Shown: positions 6,155 through 15,134 of the stretch, piece after piece
Layout of the letters: every line of letters begins with the position of its first letter
Position numbering within the stretch: the first letter of the stretch is position 1
NCBI GenBank assembly: GCA_036273455.1
Contig: DASUHP010000041.1
Location: forward strand, 34,369 to 98,368
Length of the DNA: 64,000 nt
Direction of reading: 5' to 3'
Source: CAIYRG01 sp036273455
Lineage (GTDB): Bacteria; Pseudomonadota; Alphaproteobacteria; Micropepsales; Micropepsaceae
Program-made: the position numbers and the translations under genes
The notes under the pieces: generated by a model
What the model saw: the letters and a program-made list of their open reading frames with translations, nothing else
Told to the model about the DNA's origin: nothing
Databases searched by the model: none

Positions 6155-8386
6155 ATGACGGCCGGCCGCAACAAGCTCATGCGCCAGGCGACGCTGGTGG
6201 AGCGCGTCCGGGCCTATGATCCGGATGCGGACGAATCGGTCCTGAATCGGGCCTATGTGTTCGCCATGCAGGCGCACGGTCCGCAGCTGCGCGCGTCGGG
6301 CGACCCCTATTTTTCCCACCCGCTCGAGGTGGCGGGAATCCTCACGGATTTGAAGCTCGACACGGCGACGATTGCGACCGCCCTGCTTCATGACACTGTC
6401 GAGGATACCAGCGCGACCATTTCCGACATCCAGACCAATTTCGGATCGGAGATCGCCGGCTTGGTCGATGGCGTCACCAAGCTGACACAGCTCGAACTGT
6501 TTTCGGAAAGCACGAAGCAGGCGGAAAATTTCCGCAAGCTGATGCTCGCCATGTCGAACGACATCCGCGTGCTGTTGGTGAAGCTCGCGGATCGTCTGCA
6601 CAATATGCGCACGCTGTCGCACATTCGCAATCCCGATGTCAGGGTGCGCATTGCGCAGGAGACGATCGAGATTTATGCGCCTCTGGCGGGGCGGATCGGG
6701 ATGCAGAATTTTCGCGAGGAGCTGGAAGATCTGGCGTTCGCGGTCATGGATCCGGAAGCGCGAGAATCCATTGTCCGGCGCATGGAGCTTCTGGATGCGC
6801 AGTCGTCCGGACGCATTGTCCGCATTGCCGATGAAATCCGCCGCAAGCTGGCAGAGAACGGGATCGAAGCCTGGGTGCAGGGAAGGGCGAAGCGTCCCTA
6901 TTCTATCTGGCGCAAGCTCAAGGACAAGAAAACCAATTTTGAACAGCTTTCCGACGTTTTCGGTTTCCGCGCCGTGGTTGCCAATGTCGAAGACTGTTAC
7001 CGCGCGCTGGGTGTCCTGCACCGCACCTGGCGGATGATTCCGGAGCGCTTCAAAGATTTCATCTCATTACCGAAAACCAATGGTTACCGGTCTATTCATA
7101 CGACCGTTCTCGGGCCCGAAAACCAGCGTGTTGAGGTGCAAATCCGGACACAGGAAATGCATGACGTCGCCGAACGCGGAGTCGCCGCCCATTGGCGCTA
7201 TCGCGACAAGGCAGATGAGAACGATCCGACGGCGGTCCGGGCCTATGAATGGCTCCGCGACATGGTCGACCTGATCGAACGCGGCGAGAGCCCGGAAGAA
7301 TTTTACGAACATTCCAAACTCAGCCTCTATCAGGATCAGGTGTTCTGCTTCACACCCAAGGGCAACCTGATCGCGCTTCCGCGTGGCGCAACCCCTATCG
7401 ATTTCGCCTATTTCGTCCACACCGATGTCGGCAATACGGCGGTCGGAGCCAAGGTCAATGGCGTACATACGCCCTTGCACACGCCGCTCAAAAACGGCGA
7501 TCAGGTTGAGATCATCTGTTCAAAAGAACAAACGCCTTCGCCGCTATGGGAGCGCTTTGCAGTGACGGGACGCGCTCGCGCAGAAATTCGCCGTTTCTTG
7601 CGCCATGCCCAGCGCGACCAGCAGGTGTCGCTGGGGCGGAAAATCCTCGAAAAAGTCTTCTCGGATGAGGGTTTCAAGCTCACCGACAAGGCGGTCGAAG
7701 GCGTCTTGCGAAAATTACGTCTGGCCAAAGCCGAGGATGTGTATGCGGCGGTGGGCCGGGGCGCGCTGCGAGCCGATGACGTGTTGCAGGCTGTCTATCC
7801 GGAACTGAAGCGCGACCCCAATCGCAAAAGACCGGCTTATGTGGAACCGAAGTCAACCGGCCTGTCGATTGCAGGACTCACGGAAGGAATTGGCTATCGA
7901 CTCGGACAGTGCTGCCATCCGATTCCGGGCGACCGGATCATTGGCCTGATGGTTCCGGGCGAAGGCTGCATCGTGCACACCATCGATTGTGAAGTGCTCG
8001 AAAGATACCAGGACAGCATGGCCGACTGGATCGATGTGCGCTGGAAGGATCATGGCGGTGCGATGTCGGTGGCGCGCATTGTCGTACGGGTGAAAAATAC
8101 CCCCGGCGCGCTTGCCGCGGTCGCCAATGTCATTGGCCAAAATGGGGCGAATATTTCCAACCTCAAAATCTCCAGCCGAAATCCCCTCTATTTCGAATTT
8201 CAGATCGATGCCGAAGTGCGGGACGCAGCCCATCTCGAAAACCTCATTCGCGCCCTGAAAGTGGACTCTACTGTCGAAGCTGTCGAACGCATGCGCGGCC
8301 TTGATCCCGACGAGCATGGATTGTCAATTCCGGGAGGGCCGGAGGCCGGCCAGGGAATTTTGCCTCTGGAACATACACGGCATTAG
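6155..8386 (+). CDS. rsh: Bifunctional (p)ppGpp synthetase/hydrolase, Rsh
   Basis: A 743-residue RelA/SpoT homologue. The HD hydrolase domain is intact, with H55, H79-D80 (LLHDTVEDT) and D146 (KLADRLHNM). The synthetase domain contains RAKRPYSIWRKLK, FGFRAVV and GYRSIHTTV, with the RFKD motif (298-301) that marks bifunctional enzymes rather than the acidic EXDD of RelA-only enzymes. A TGS domain (about 395-455) and a C-terminal ACT domain (about 660-735, VKNTPGALAAVANVIG) follow. Alphaproteobacteria usually have one such long enzyme controlling the stringent response. It follows rpoZ by 96 bases. An internal ATG at codon 9 is an alternative start. Confidence 0.96.
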   Translation: MTAGRNKLMRQATLVERVRAYDPDADESVLNRAYVFAMQAHGPQLRASGDPYFSHPLEVAGILTDLKLDTATIATALLHDTVEDTSATISDIQTNFGSEIAGLVDGVTKLTQLELFSESTKQAENFRKLMLAMSNDIRVLLVKLADRLHNMRTLSHIRNPDVRVRIAQETIEIYAPLAGRIGMQNFREELEDLAFAVMDPEARESIVRRMELLDAQSSGRIVRIADEIRRKLAENGIEAWVQGRAKRPYSIWRKLKDKKTNFEQLSDVFGFRAVVANVEDCYRALGVLHRTWRMIPERFKDFISLPKTNGYRSIHTTVLGPENQRVEVQIRTQEMHDVAERGVAAHWRYRDKADENDPTAVRAYEWLRDMVDLIERGESPEEFYEHSKLSLYQDQVFCFTPKGNLIALPRGATPIDFAYFVHTDVGNTAVGAKVNGVHTPLHTPLKNGDQVEIICSKEQTPSPLWERFAVTGRARAEIRRFLRHAQRDQQVSLGRKILEKVFSDEGFKLTDKAVEGVLRKLRLAKAEDVYAAVGRGALRADDVLQAVYPELKRDPNRKRPAYVEPKSTGLSIAGLTEGIGYRLGQCCHPIPGDRIIGLMVPGEGCIVHTIDCEVLERYQDSMADWIDVRWKDHGGAMSVARIVVRVKNTPGALAAVANVIGQNGANISNLKISSRNPLYFEFQIDAEVRDAAHLENLIRALKVDSTVEAVERMRGLDPDEHGLSIPGGPEAGQGILPLEHTRH

Positions 8387-8389
8387 CCT

Positions 8390-9136
8390 ATGGCCACTCC
8401 GCATGCCCCGCTCCGCTTTGGCGTGAATATCGATCATGTGGCGACGCTCCGGAATGCGCGGGGCGGAGCGCATCCAGATCCGCTGCGCGCCGCGCGGCTT
8501 GCACTCGCCGCGGGGGCTGACGGAATAACCGCTCATCTTCGCGAAGACCGGCGCCACATCGATGATCACGATCTCGCGGCGCTGATCGCGGCAAAACTTC
8601 CGCTCAATCTGGAAATGGCGGCCACAGATGAAATGCTTAAGCTCGCGCTCGCCGCCCGCCCCGCCTGGTGCTGCCTTGTCCCCGAAAACCGCGAAGAGCG
8701 CACCACGGAAGGTGGACTCAATGTGGTGGGCAATGCGAACTGGCTCAGGCCGGTGGTCGCGTCGCTGAAACATGCGAGGATTTCTGTTTCCCTGTTTGTT
8801 GAACCAGATCCGCAGCAGATTACGGCTGCGCGCGATGTGGGAGCGAATGCCATTGAATTGCATACCGGCGCCTGGGCGAATGCCATGGAGGCCAGTGATC
8901 GAGATGAATCCAGCCGCGTTCTGGCAGCGCTGCAAAACGGCGCCCGCGAAGCCGCGCGGCGTGGGATCGAAGTCCATGCGGGCCATGGCCTTTCTTTCGC
9001 AAATGTGGGTCCAGTCGCGGCAATTCCGGAGATTATCGAACTCCAGATCGGGCATTTTCTGATCGGGGAGGCGGTGTTTACAGGCCTTGAAGCCGCCATC
9101 CGGCAGATGCGCAAACTGATGGATGCTGCACGATGA
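8390..9136 (+). CDS. pdxJ: Pyridoxine 5'-phosphate synthase
   Basis: A 248-residue TIM-barrel enzyme condensing 1-deoxyxylulose 5-phosphate with 3-amino-2-oxopropyl phosphate to make pyridoxine 5'-phosphate in the DXP-dependent vitamin B6 pathway. Family segments are clear: FGVNIDHVATLRNARGG, ADGITAHLREDRRHI, CCLVPENREERTTEGGL, AIELHTGAWA, EVHAGHGLS and IGHFLIGEAVF. It starts three bases after the rsh stop and overlaps acpS by four bases (ATGA). In many alphaproteobacteria pyrE sits between rsh and pdxJ; it is absent here. Confidence 0.97.
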   Translation: MATPHAPLRFGVNIDHVATLRNARGGAHPDPLRAARLALAAGADGITAHLREDRRHIDDHDLAALIAAKLPLNLEMAATDEMLKLALAARPAWCCLVPENREERTTEGGLNVVGNANWLRPVVASLKHARISVSLFVEPDPQQITAARDVGANAIELHTGAWANAMEASDRDESSRVLAALQNGAREAARRGIEVHAGHGLSFANVGPVAAIPEIIELQIGHFLIGEAVFTGLEAAIRQMRKLMDAAR

Positions 9137-9558
9137 TCATTGGCCTTGGCAGCGATCTGATCGACATCCGGCGCATCGAAAGCACGCTCGAGCGGTTCGG
9201 CCGCCGGTTCACCGATCGGGTTTTCACCGAGCTCGAACAGCGCAAATCAGATCGTCGTGTCCAGCGAGCGGCGACTTACGCCAAGCGTTTTGCCGCCAAA
9301 GAGGCCTGTGCCAAAGCGCTCGGGACCGGATTGCGTGACGGTGTGTTCTGGCGCGATATCGGCGTGATCAATTTGCCGACCGGCCAGCCGACGATCCATT
9401 TGACGGGAGGCGCAGCCCGGCGCCTGCGGCAGATCACCCCGCCGGGCATGGCGGCACGGATCGCACTCAGCCTGACGGACGACTTTCCTCTGGCTCAGGC
9501 AATTGTGATCATCAGTGCGGAGCCGGAATCCACGGCTGCTGGAACCGCGGAAGGTTGA
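9133..9558 (+). CDS. acpS: Holo-[acyl-carrier-protein] synthase
   Basis: A 141-residue phosphopantetheinyl transferase that moves 4'-phosphopantetheine from CoA to the ACP serine, activating fatty acid synthesis. The Mg-binding residues D8 (GLGSDLIDI) and E57 (RFAAKEACAKALGTG) are present, as is the C-terminal ALSLTDD segment. The C-terminal tail (PESTAAGTAEG) is slightly longer than in E. coli AcpS. It is translationally coupled to pdxJ by an ATGA overlap. The pdxJ-acpS-lepB order is widely conserved in proteobacteria. Confidence 0.96.
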   Translation: MIIGLGSDLIDIRRIESTLERFGRRFTDRVFTELEQRKSDRRVQRAATYAKRFAAKEACAKALGTGLRDGVFWRDIGVINLPTGQPTIHLTGGAARRLRQITPPGMAARIALSLTDDFPLAQAIVIISAEPESTAAGTAEG

Positions 9559-9663
9559 CGGCGCTTCGCATGCACTCTAATCCGCGTTGCTGCCACCTGC
9601 CCGACGGCTGCAGACTCCTCCGGAATTGCCGGACTGCTGGGATTTTAACGAAAAGGCCGACGA

Positions 9664-10473
9664 ATGCCGCCTGAAGATATTGACCGGACAAGTGCCACGG
9701 CAACGCCCCGCAAGGCGAAGCCGGTAAAGCGTGATTCGTGGCTCGAAGTCCTCAAGACAATTATTTATGCGCTGCTGATTGCCGGCGTTATCCGCTCCCT
9801 GATTTTCCAGCCCTTCAATATCCCCTCAGGTTCGATGGAGAAGACGCTGCTGGTGGGAGACTATCTGTTCGTTTCCAAATCCTCTTATGGCTATAGCCGC
9901 TACTCATTCCCGTGGGCGATGATCCCGTTCTCGGGCAGGATTGTGCCGTTCCAGCCGGCGCGTGGCGATGTCGTGGTATTCAAGTTTCCCGGCGACAATT
10001 CGACGGATTACATCAAACGTCTCGTCGGTCTGCCCGGCGACCGGGTCCAGGTGAAGACCAGCATCCTTTACATCAATGACAAGGTGGTACCCCGCGTCAG
10101 GTTGCAGGACTATGTCGTGCCGGCGGGCGACATGCCACCCTGCATTGGTTACGGCAGCAGCCAAAATCGTATTCCCCAATACCGCGAAACGCTGCCCAAC
10201 GGCGTCAGCTACAATATTCTCCAGTGTGATCCGCAAAACGAATTGAACAACACGCCGGTATTCGTGGTACCGGAAGGCCATTATTTCATGATGGGCGACA
10301 ATCGGGACAATTCCGCGGACAGCCGCGCGAATGTCGGGTATGTTCCGTTTGAGAATCTCGTCGGCAAGGCGGAACTCATTTTCTTCTCTACCAATGGTGA
10401 CGCTCACTTCTGGGAGTTCTGGAAATGGCCATTCACCATCCGCTTCAACAGGATCGGTGAAGTCATCCGCTGA
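9664..10473 (+). CDS. lepB: Signal peptidase I
   Basis: A 269-residue inner-membrane serine protease that cleaves signal peptides on the periplasmic side. One N-terminal membrane segment lies at about residues 31-50 (TIIYALLIAGVIRSLIF). The Ser-Lys dyad is present: S57 in PSGSMEKTLL and K118 in DYIKRLVGLPGD. The GDNRDNSADSR signature (box E) follows towards the C-terminus. Length is normal for alphaproteobacteria. It is followed by rnc, whose GTG start lies inside the last codons of lepB. Confidence 0.97.
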   Translation: MPPEDIDRTSATATPRKAKPVKRDSWLEVLKTIIYALLIAGVIRSLIFQPFNIPSGSMEKTLLVGDYLFVSKSSYGYSRYSFPWAMIPFSGRIVPFQPARGDVVVFKFPGDNSTDYIKRLVGLPGDRVQVKTSILYINDKVVPRVRLQDYVVPAGDMPPCIGYGSSQNRIPQYRETLPNGVSYNILQCDPQNELNNTPVFVVPEGHYFMMGDNRDNSADSRANVGYVPFENLVGKAELIFFSTNGDAHFWEFWKWPFTIRFNRIGEVIR

Positions 10474-11155
10474 CACCGAAGATATCGCCGCGCTCCAACA
10501 GCGTTTGGGGCATCATTTCGCCGATCCGGATCTGCTAAAACTGGCGCTCTCACATTCGAGCGCAGGGCGCACCGGCGATAATGAGAGGCTGGAATTCCTT
10601 GGCGATCGCGTCCTTGGCGTGGTCATCGCAGGGAAGCTTTACGCCGATTTCCCGAACGACGAGGAGGGGAGTCTCGCGGTGCGGCTGAACGCAATGGTTC
10701 GGCGCGACGCCTGCGCCAATGTCGCACGGGACGCGGGACTTGCGCCCTACATTGTGATGGCGAGTTCGGAATCCTCGAGCGGCGGCCGGGAGAAGAGCGG
10801 AATTCTGGCCGGTGTTTGCGAAGCTGTTATTGCCGCGCTTTATCTGGACGGCGGACTGGACGCGGCCAAAGCATTCATCCTCCGCTATTGGCAGGTGATG
10901 TTCGAAGATAGTCTCCCCGAACTGCGGGACGCCAAGACGGCACTTCAGGAATGGGCGCAGTCAGGAGCCCTGCCGGACAAGCCACAACCGAAATACCGGC
11001 TCAAGAACCGCTCCGGGCCGGACCATGCACCGTTATTCAATGTCGAGGTCGAATTGCCGGGTTATGAGCCAGCGAGTGGTGAAGGATCAACCAAACGTGC
11101 TGCCGAACAGGCTGCCGCACGGACAATGCTGGTTCGACTGGGTCTGTGGACATGA
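10457..11155 (+). CDS. rnc: Ribonuclease III
   Basis: A 232-residue double-strand-specific endoribonuclease that processes rRNA and regulates mRNAs. The catalytic signature NERLEFLGDRVLG and the second metal-binding segment near VCEAVIAALYLDGG are present. A C-terminal dsRNA-binding domain starts near residue 155 (AKTALQEWAQSG, ending STKRAAEQAAARTML). The frame is open far upstream inside lepB, but homologous sequence begins near IAALQQRLGH, so I chose the GTG at 10457 with AGGA just before it. This overlaps lepB by 17 bases and gives a normal length. The stop overlaps the era ATG. Confidence 0.94.
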   Translation: MKSSADTEDIAALQQRLGHHFADPDLLKLALSHSSAGRTGDNERLEFLGDRVLGVVIAGKLYADFPNDEEGSLAVRLNAMVRRDACANVARDAGLAPYIVMASSESSSGGREKSGILAGVCEAVIAALYLDGGLDAAKAFILRYWQVMFEDSLPELRDAKTALQEWAQSGALPDKPQPKYRLKNRSGPDHAPLFNVEVELPGYEPASGEGSTKRAAEQAAARTMLVRLGLWT

Positions 11156-12123
11156 CCGGGGTTGAGGACCAACAGGCCGAAACACGCTGCGGATTTGTGG
11201 CCATTCTCGGCGCACCAAATGCCGGCAAATCGACTTTGGTCAATGCGCTGGTCGGCCAGAAAGTATCGATTGTTACACAAAAAATTCAAACCACGCGCGT
11301 TCCGGTGCGCGGCATTGCAATGCGCGGCCACACGCAGATCATCTTTGTCGACACGCCCGGGATTTTTACTCCAAAGCGCCGGCTCGATCGGGCAATGGTG
11401 AGTGCGGCCTGGAAGGGCGCCGATAGTGCGGACGCAATCCTGGTGGTGGTGGATGCCGCGGACGTGTCGTCGAAACCGCATGGCCACGCCGCGGCCGATA
11501 CCAATTTGATTCTCGAGGGTTTGGGCGAGACTGAAAAACCACCAATTCTGGTGCTGAACAAAACCGATGCCATCCAGCGGGAATTGCTGCTGCCGCTCAC
11601 CCAGGATTTGAGCTCGCGGTGTCACTTCTCACAGGTGTTCATGATTTCGGCGGCCACCGGTGAAGGGCTCGCGGAGCTTCTGAATTGTTGCGCCGATTTG
11701 ATGCCGAAAGGACCATTTCTGTACCCCGAGGATCAGGCCGCCGACATTCCGTCGCGCCTGCTCGCGGCCGAAATCACGCGTGAAAAGCTCTATCTTCGTC
11801 TGCACGACGAATTGCCATATGCGTCCAGCGTTGTGACCGAGAGCTGGAAAGAGCAAAAAGACGGTTCTGTGCGAATCGATCAACTCATCCTGGTTCAGCG
11901 CCCAAATCAAAAGGCGATCGTCGTCGGCAAAGGCGGGCAGGCGATCAAGGCGATAGGTCAGGCAGCGCGCATTGAATTGGAGAATCTGTTTGGCCGCCGC
12001 GTTCATCTGTTTCTGCACGCCAAGGTGCTGGAGAACTGGCAGGATCGCCCCGCCTATTATCGCGAATGGGGGCTCGAATTTCCGGCAGAAGCTCAGCCGG
12101 CCGCGAAAACCCGGAGAACATGA
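11152..12123 (+). CDS. era: GTPase Era, 16S rRNA-binding ribosome assembly factor
   Basis: A 323-residue GTPase that binds the 3' end of 16S rRNA through a KH domain and checks 30S maturation. G1 is GAPNAGKST (20-28), the switch I region is QKIQTTRV, G3 is DTPG (67-70) and G4 is NKTD (136-139). The C-terminal KH domain shows IVVGKGGQAIKAIG. The chosen ATG overlaps the rnc stop (ATGA); a GTG six bases upstream is possible. The rnc-era-recO order is conserved, and RNase III and Era act on the same rRNA. Confidence 0.97.
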   Translation: MTGVEDQQAETRCGFVAILGAPNAGKSTLVNALVGQKVSIVTQKIQTTRVPVRGIAMRGHTQIIFVDTPGIFTPKRRLDRAMVSAAWKGADSADAILVVVDAADVSSKPHGHAAADTNLILEGLGETEKPPILVLNKTDAIQRELLLPLTQDLSSRCHFSQVFMISAATGEGLAELLNCCADLMPKGPFLYPEDQAADIPSRLLAAEITREKLYLRLHDELPYASSVVTESWKEQKDGSVRIDQLILVQRPNQKAIVVGKGGQAIKAIGQAARIELENLFGRRVHLFLHAKVLENWQDRPAYYREWGLEFPAEAQPAAKTRRT

Positions 12124-12875
12124 ACGTGCAATGGTCTGACGAAGCCATTGTGCTCTCTCTGCGGCCGCATGGTGAAACTGCGGGAATCCTCGAACTGCTG
12201 ACGCGCATCCACGGCCGCCATCTCGGGGTCGTCCATGGCTGTTCGTCGTCGCGAATACGTGGCGCGCTCCAGCCCGGAAACCAGCTGAACGTCACCTGGC
12301 GGGCCCGTATTGCCGAACATCTGGGCGTCGTTGAAAGCGAATTGATGCGCACGCGCGCGTCGCAGTCTTTTGAAAGACGCAGCTCGCTGACGGGTTTGAA
12401 TGCAGCCATTGCCATTGCGGCAGCGGTTCTGCCGGAGCGTGAACCGCATGAGGCCGCATATGATGGCCTCGGCGCCCTGCTCGATGCGGTTTCCGGTGGC
12501 GATCTCGCCGACTGGGGAGCGCTGTTTGTATATTGGGAGTTGGGGCTATTGCACGAACTCGGTTTTGGCCTTGATCTGACCGCCTGTGCAGTGACCGGAA
12601 CAACGGACGATCTCATCTATGTGTCGCCGCGGAGCGGACGCGCGGTTTCGCGTGCTGCCGGCCGGGAGTATAGCGACAGGCTTTTGCCATTGCCGCAATT
12701 TCTTGCCGGTACGGGGATCCAAGCGGATATGGCCGGTGTCGCGGCCGGACTACAGCTCACCGCGCATTTCCTGTCGCGCTGGGTGCTCAGTCCCTACGGC
12801 AAGGAGATTCCCTTTGCGCGGCAGCGACTGGCGGATCTGGCCACCCTTAGCAGCGATCCGCATTTCAGTGAGTGA
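12120..12875 (+). CDS. recO: DNA repair protein RecO
   Basis: A 251-residue RecF-pathway mediator that loads RecA onto SSB-coated DNA and anneals strands. The N-terminal OB-fold is recognisable (DEAIVLSLRPHGETAGILELLT, GLGVVHG-like segment LGVVHGCSSS). The helical C-terminal part contains FVYWELGLLHELGFGLDL. The ATG at 12120 overlaps the era stop by four bases; homologous sequence begins there rather than at the upstream in-frame codon. The protein lacks a clear CxxC zinc pair, as in E. coli RecO. Confidence 0.94.
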   Translation: MNVQWSDEAIVLSLRPHGETAGILELLTRIHGRHLGVVHGCSSSRIRGALQPGNQLNVTWRARIAEHLGVVESELMRTRASQSFERRSSLTGLNAAIAIAAAVLPEREPHEAAYDGLGALLDAVSGGDLADWGALFVYWELGLLHELGFGLDLTACAVTGTTDDLIYVSPRSGRAVSRAAGREYSDRLLPLPQFLAGTGIQADMAGVAAGLQLTAHFLSRWVLSPYGKEIPFARQRLADLATLSSDPHFSE

Positions 12876-15124
12876 CGAAAATGGATGATGTTCCGCAAGC
12901 CGACGATATCAGACCAGAACCACTTTCCCGGGCCTTATCGGAGCGGTATCTGGCCTATGCGCTATCGACAATTACATCGCGCGCCTTGCCGGATGCCCGC
13001 GATGGGCTAAAGCCGGTGCACCGGCGGCTGCTTTATGCGATGCGCGAACTCGGCCTCAATCCGGCGGCCGGTTTCAAGAAATGCGCCCGCGTCGTGGGCG
13101 ATGTGATCGGCAAATTTCATCCTCATGGCGATCAGGCGGTTTACGATGCGCTGGTCCGGTTGGCGCAGGACTTTGCCGTACGTTATCCGCTGGTCGAGGG
13201 GCAGGGCAATTTCGGCAATGTCGACGGGGATAACCCCGCCGCCATGCGTTACACGGAAAGCCGCCTGACTGCGCTTGCGAGTGCTCTGCTCGATGGCATC
13301 GACGAGGACGCGGTCGATTTCCGCGCGACTTACGACGGCGAGGATCGCGAACCCATTGTACTGCCTGCGGCGTTTCCGAACCTGCTCGCCAATGGCGCCA
13401 CCGGCATTGCCGTCGGCATGGCGACTTCGATTCCGCCGCACAATCTCGGAGAACTGTGCCAGGCAGTGATCGCACTCATTGAAAATCCAAATGTGCAGGA
13501 CCGCACGATTTTCAAATTTGTGAAAGGCCCGGATTTTCCCACCGGCGGCGTTATTGTCGACGATCCCGCAGCCATAAGGACGGCCTACAGCACCGGCAGG
13601 GGAAGTTTTCGTGTGCGGGCACGATGGCGCCGCGAAGAGGGTGCGCGTGGCGCCTGGAATGTCGTGGTCGACGAGATTCCCTATCAAGTCCAGAAATCGA
13701 AGCTGATCGAACGCATCGCCGAACTGATCGAACAGAAAAAAATTCCGGCGCTCGACGATATCCGCGACGAGTCCACGGAGGACATCCGCATTGTCCTGGT
13801 GCCGAAGTCCAGAACCATGGATCCGGACATATTGATGGAACAGCTGTTCCGGGAAACCGAGCTGGAATCCCGGGTGCCGCTAAACCTCAATGTACTCGAC
13901 CGCGGCCTCGTGCCTCGCGTGATGAGTCTGCGGGAGGCGTTGCAGGCATTCATCGATCATCGGCGAGAAGTGCTCGGCCGCCGCAGCCGACACCGGCTGG
14001 CGAAAATCGCCGACCGGCTGGAAGTGCTGGAGGCATATCTCGCCGTCTATCTGAATATCGACAAAGTCATTCGCATTATCCGCACTGAGGATGAACCGAA
14101 GCCCAAATTGATGAAGGCGTTCAAACTATCCGAACGGCAGGCAGAAGCCATCCTGAACATGCGGCTAAGGTCGTTGCGCAAGCTGGAAGAAACCGAAATC
14201 CGTCGCGAACACGATGCGCTCATAAAAGAGCAAAAGGAGTTGAACCGGCTGCTCAAGTCCGAAAAGCTTCAATCGGAAAAGCTCATCGATGAGATCAAGT
14301 CCATCGACGGCCAATTCGGACAGTCAACGGTGATCGGCAAACGGCGCACCGTGATCACCGGACAAAAGGAACTCGAACAGATTCTCGCCAAGGCGGACGA
14401 AGCGGCCGAAGTCATCGCTGCCGTGCAGCGCGAGCCGATCACCGTCGTGTGTTCGGAGAAGCTGTGGGTTCGGACGCTGAAGGGGCAGCAGGAGGAGAAT
14501 GACAGCATCAAATATCGCGAAGGCGACAAGCGCCGTTTCTGGGTCCATGCCGAGACAACGGACCGCCTGATGCTGTTTGCGACCGATGGCAGGTTCTTCA
14601 CGCTCGATTGTTCAAAGCTTCCGGGCGGGCGCGGTCTCGGAGAACCTATACGCGACTTCATCGACTTGCCGCCGGAAGCCGATATCGTCGCAGCCTTCGT
14701 CCACAGCGAGGGGCGAAAACTCCTGCTGGCGGCAACGTCCGGTCATGGATTCGTCACGGACGAAGACACCGCCGTCGCGATGACTCGCTCCGGAAAAAAA
14801 GTCATGAATGTACCAGCGGGTGTCGAGGCAGCCGTGTGCCGGGTCGCAGCCGGAGACATGGCCGCGGTGATCGGCGAGAACCGCAAATTGCTGGTCTTCC
14901 CCCTGAGCGAAGTTCCGGAACTGGCGCGCGGCCGCGGCGTGATTCTGCAGCGCTACAAGGACGCAAGACTCAGCGACGCCTGTGCGTTCGACCGCAAGGA
15001 CGGATTGCGCGATGCCAATGGGCGCGTGTTCACGGCCGCCGAACTCAAGGAGTATATTGGCGAACGCAGCCATGCCGGCCGAATTGTGCCGCGCGGCTTC
15101 GCCAAGTCGAATAAGTTCAGTTAA
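12872..15124 (+). CDS. parC: DNA topoisomerase IV subunit A
   Basis: A 750-residue type IIA topoisomerase A subunit that decatenates daughter chromosomes with ParE. The catalytic tyrosine is Y127 in AAMRYTESRL. The helix containing KFHPHGDQAVYDALV holds Gln at the position of E. coli ParC Ser80 and Asp at that of Glu84. The shorter C-terminal domain with weak beta-pinwheel repeats (ATDGRFFTL, RGRGVILQRYKD) and the lack of a GyrA box favour ParC over GyrA. The start is GTG at 12872 overlapping recO, or ATG at 12881. It ends 10 bases from the convergent aidB-like gene. Confidence 0.95.
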   Translation: MTKMDDVPQADDIRPEPLSRALSERYLAYALSTITSRALPDARDGLKPVHRRLLYAMRELGLNPAAGFKKCARVVGDVIGKFHPHGDQAVYDALVRLAQDFAVRYPLVEGQGNFGNVDGDNPAAMRYTESRLTALASALLDGIDEDAVDFRATYDGEDREPIVLPAAFPNLLANGATGIAVGMATSIPPHNLGELCQAVIALIENPNVQDRTIFKFVKGPDFPTGGVIVDDPAAIRTAYSTGRGSFRVRARWRREEGARGAWNVVVDEIPYQVQKSKLIERIAELIEQKKIPALDDIRDESTEDIRIVLVPKSRTMDPDILMEQLFRETELESRVPLNLNVLDRGLVPRVMSLREALQAFIDHRREVLGRRSRHRLAKIADRLEVLEAYLAVYLNIDKVIRIIRTEDEPKPKLMKAFKLSERQAEAILNMRLRSLRKLEETEIRREHDALIKEQKELNRLLKSEKLQSEKLIDEIKSIDGQFGQSTVIGKRRTVITGQKELEQILAKADEAAEVIAAVQREPITVVCSEKLWVRTLKGQQEENDSIKYREGDKRRFWVHAETTDRLMLFATDGRFFTLDCSKLPGGRGLGEPIRDFIDLPPEADIVAAFVHSEGRKLLLAATSGHGFVTDEDTAVAMTRSGKKVMNVPAGVEAAVCRVAAGDMAAVIGENRKLLVFPLSEVPELARGRGVILQRYKDARLSDACAFDRKDGLRDANGRVFTAAELKEYIGERSHAGRIVPRGFAKSNKFS

Positions 15125-15134
15125 GCCTTTGACT

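Noticed and set aside
5537..7021. Minus-strand open frame of 494 codons opposite rpoZ and rsh
   Set aside because: Shadow of the real plus-strand genes; no start signal or recognisable domain.
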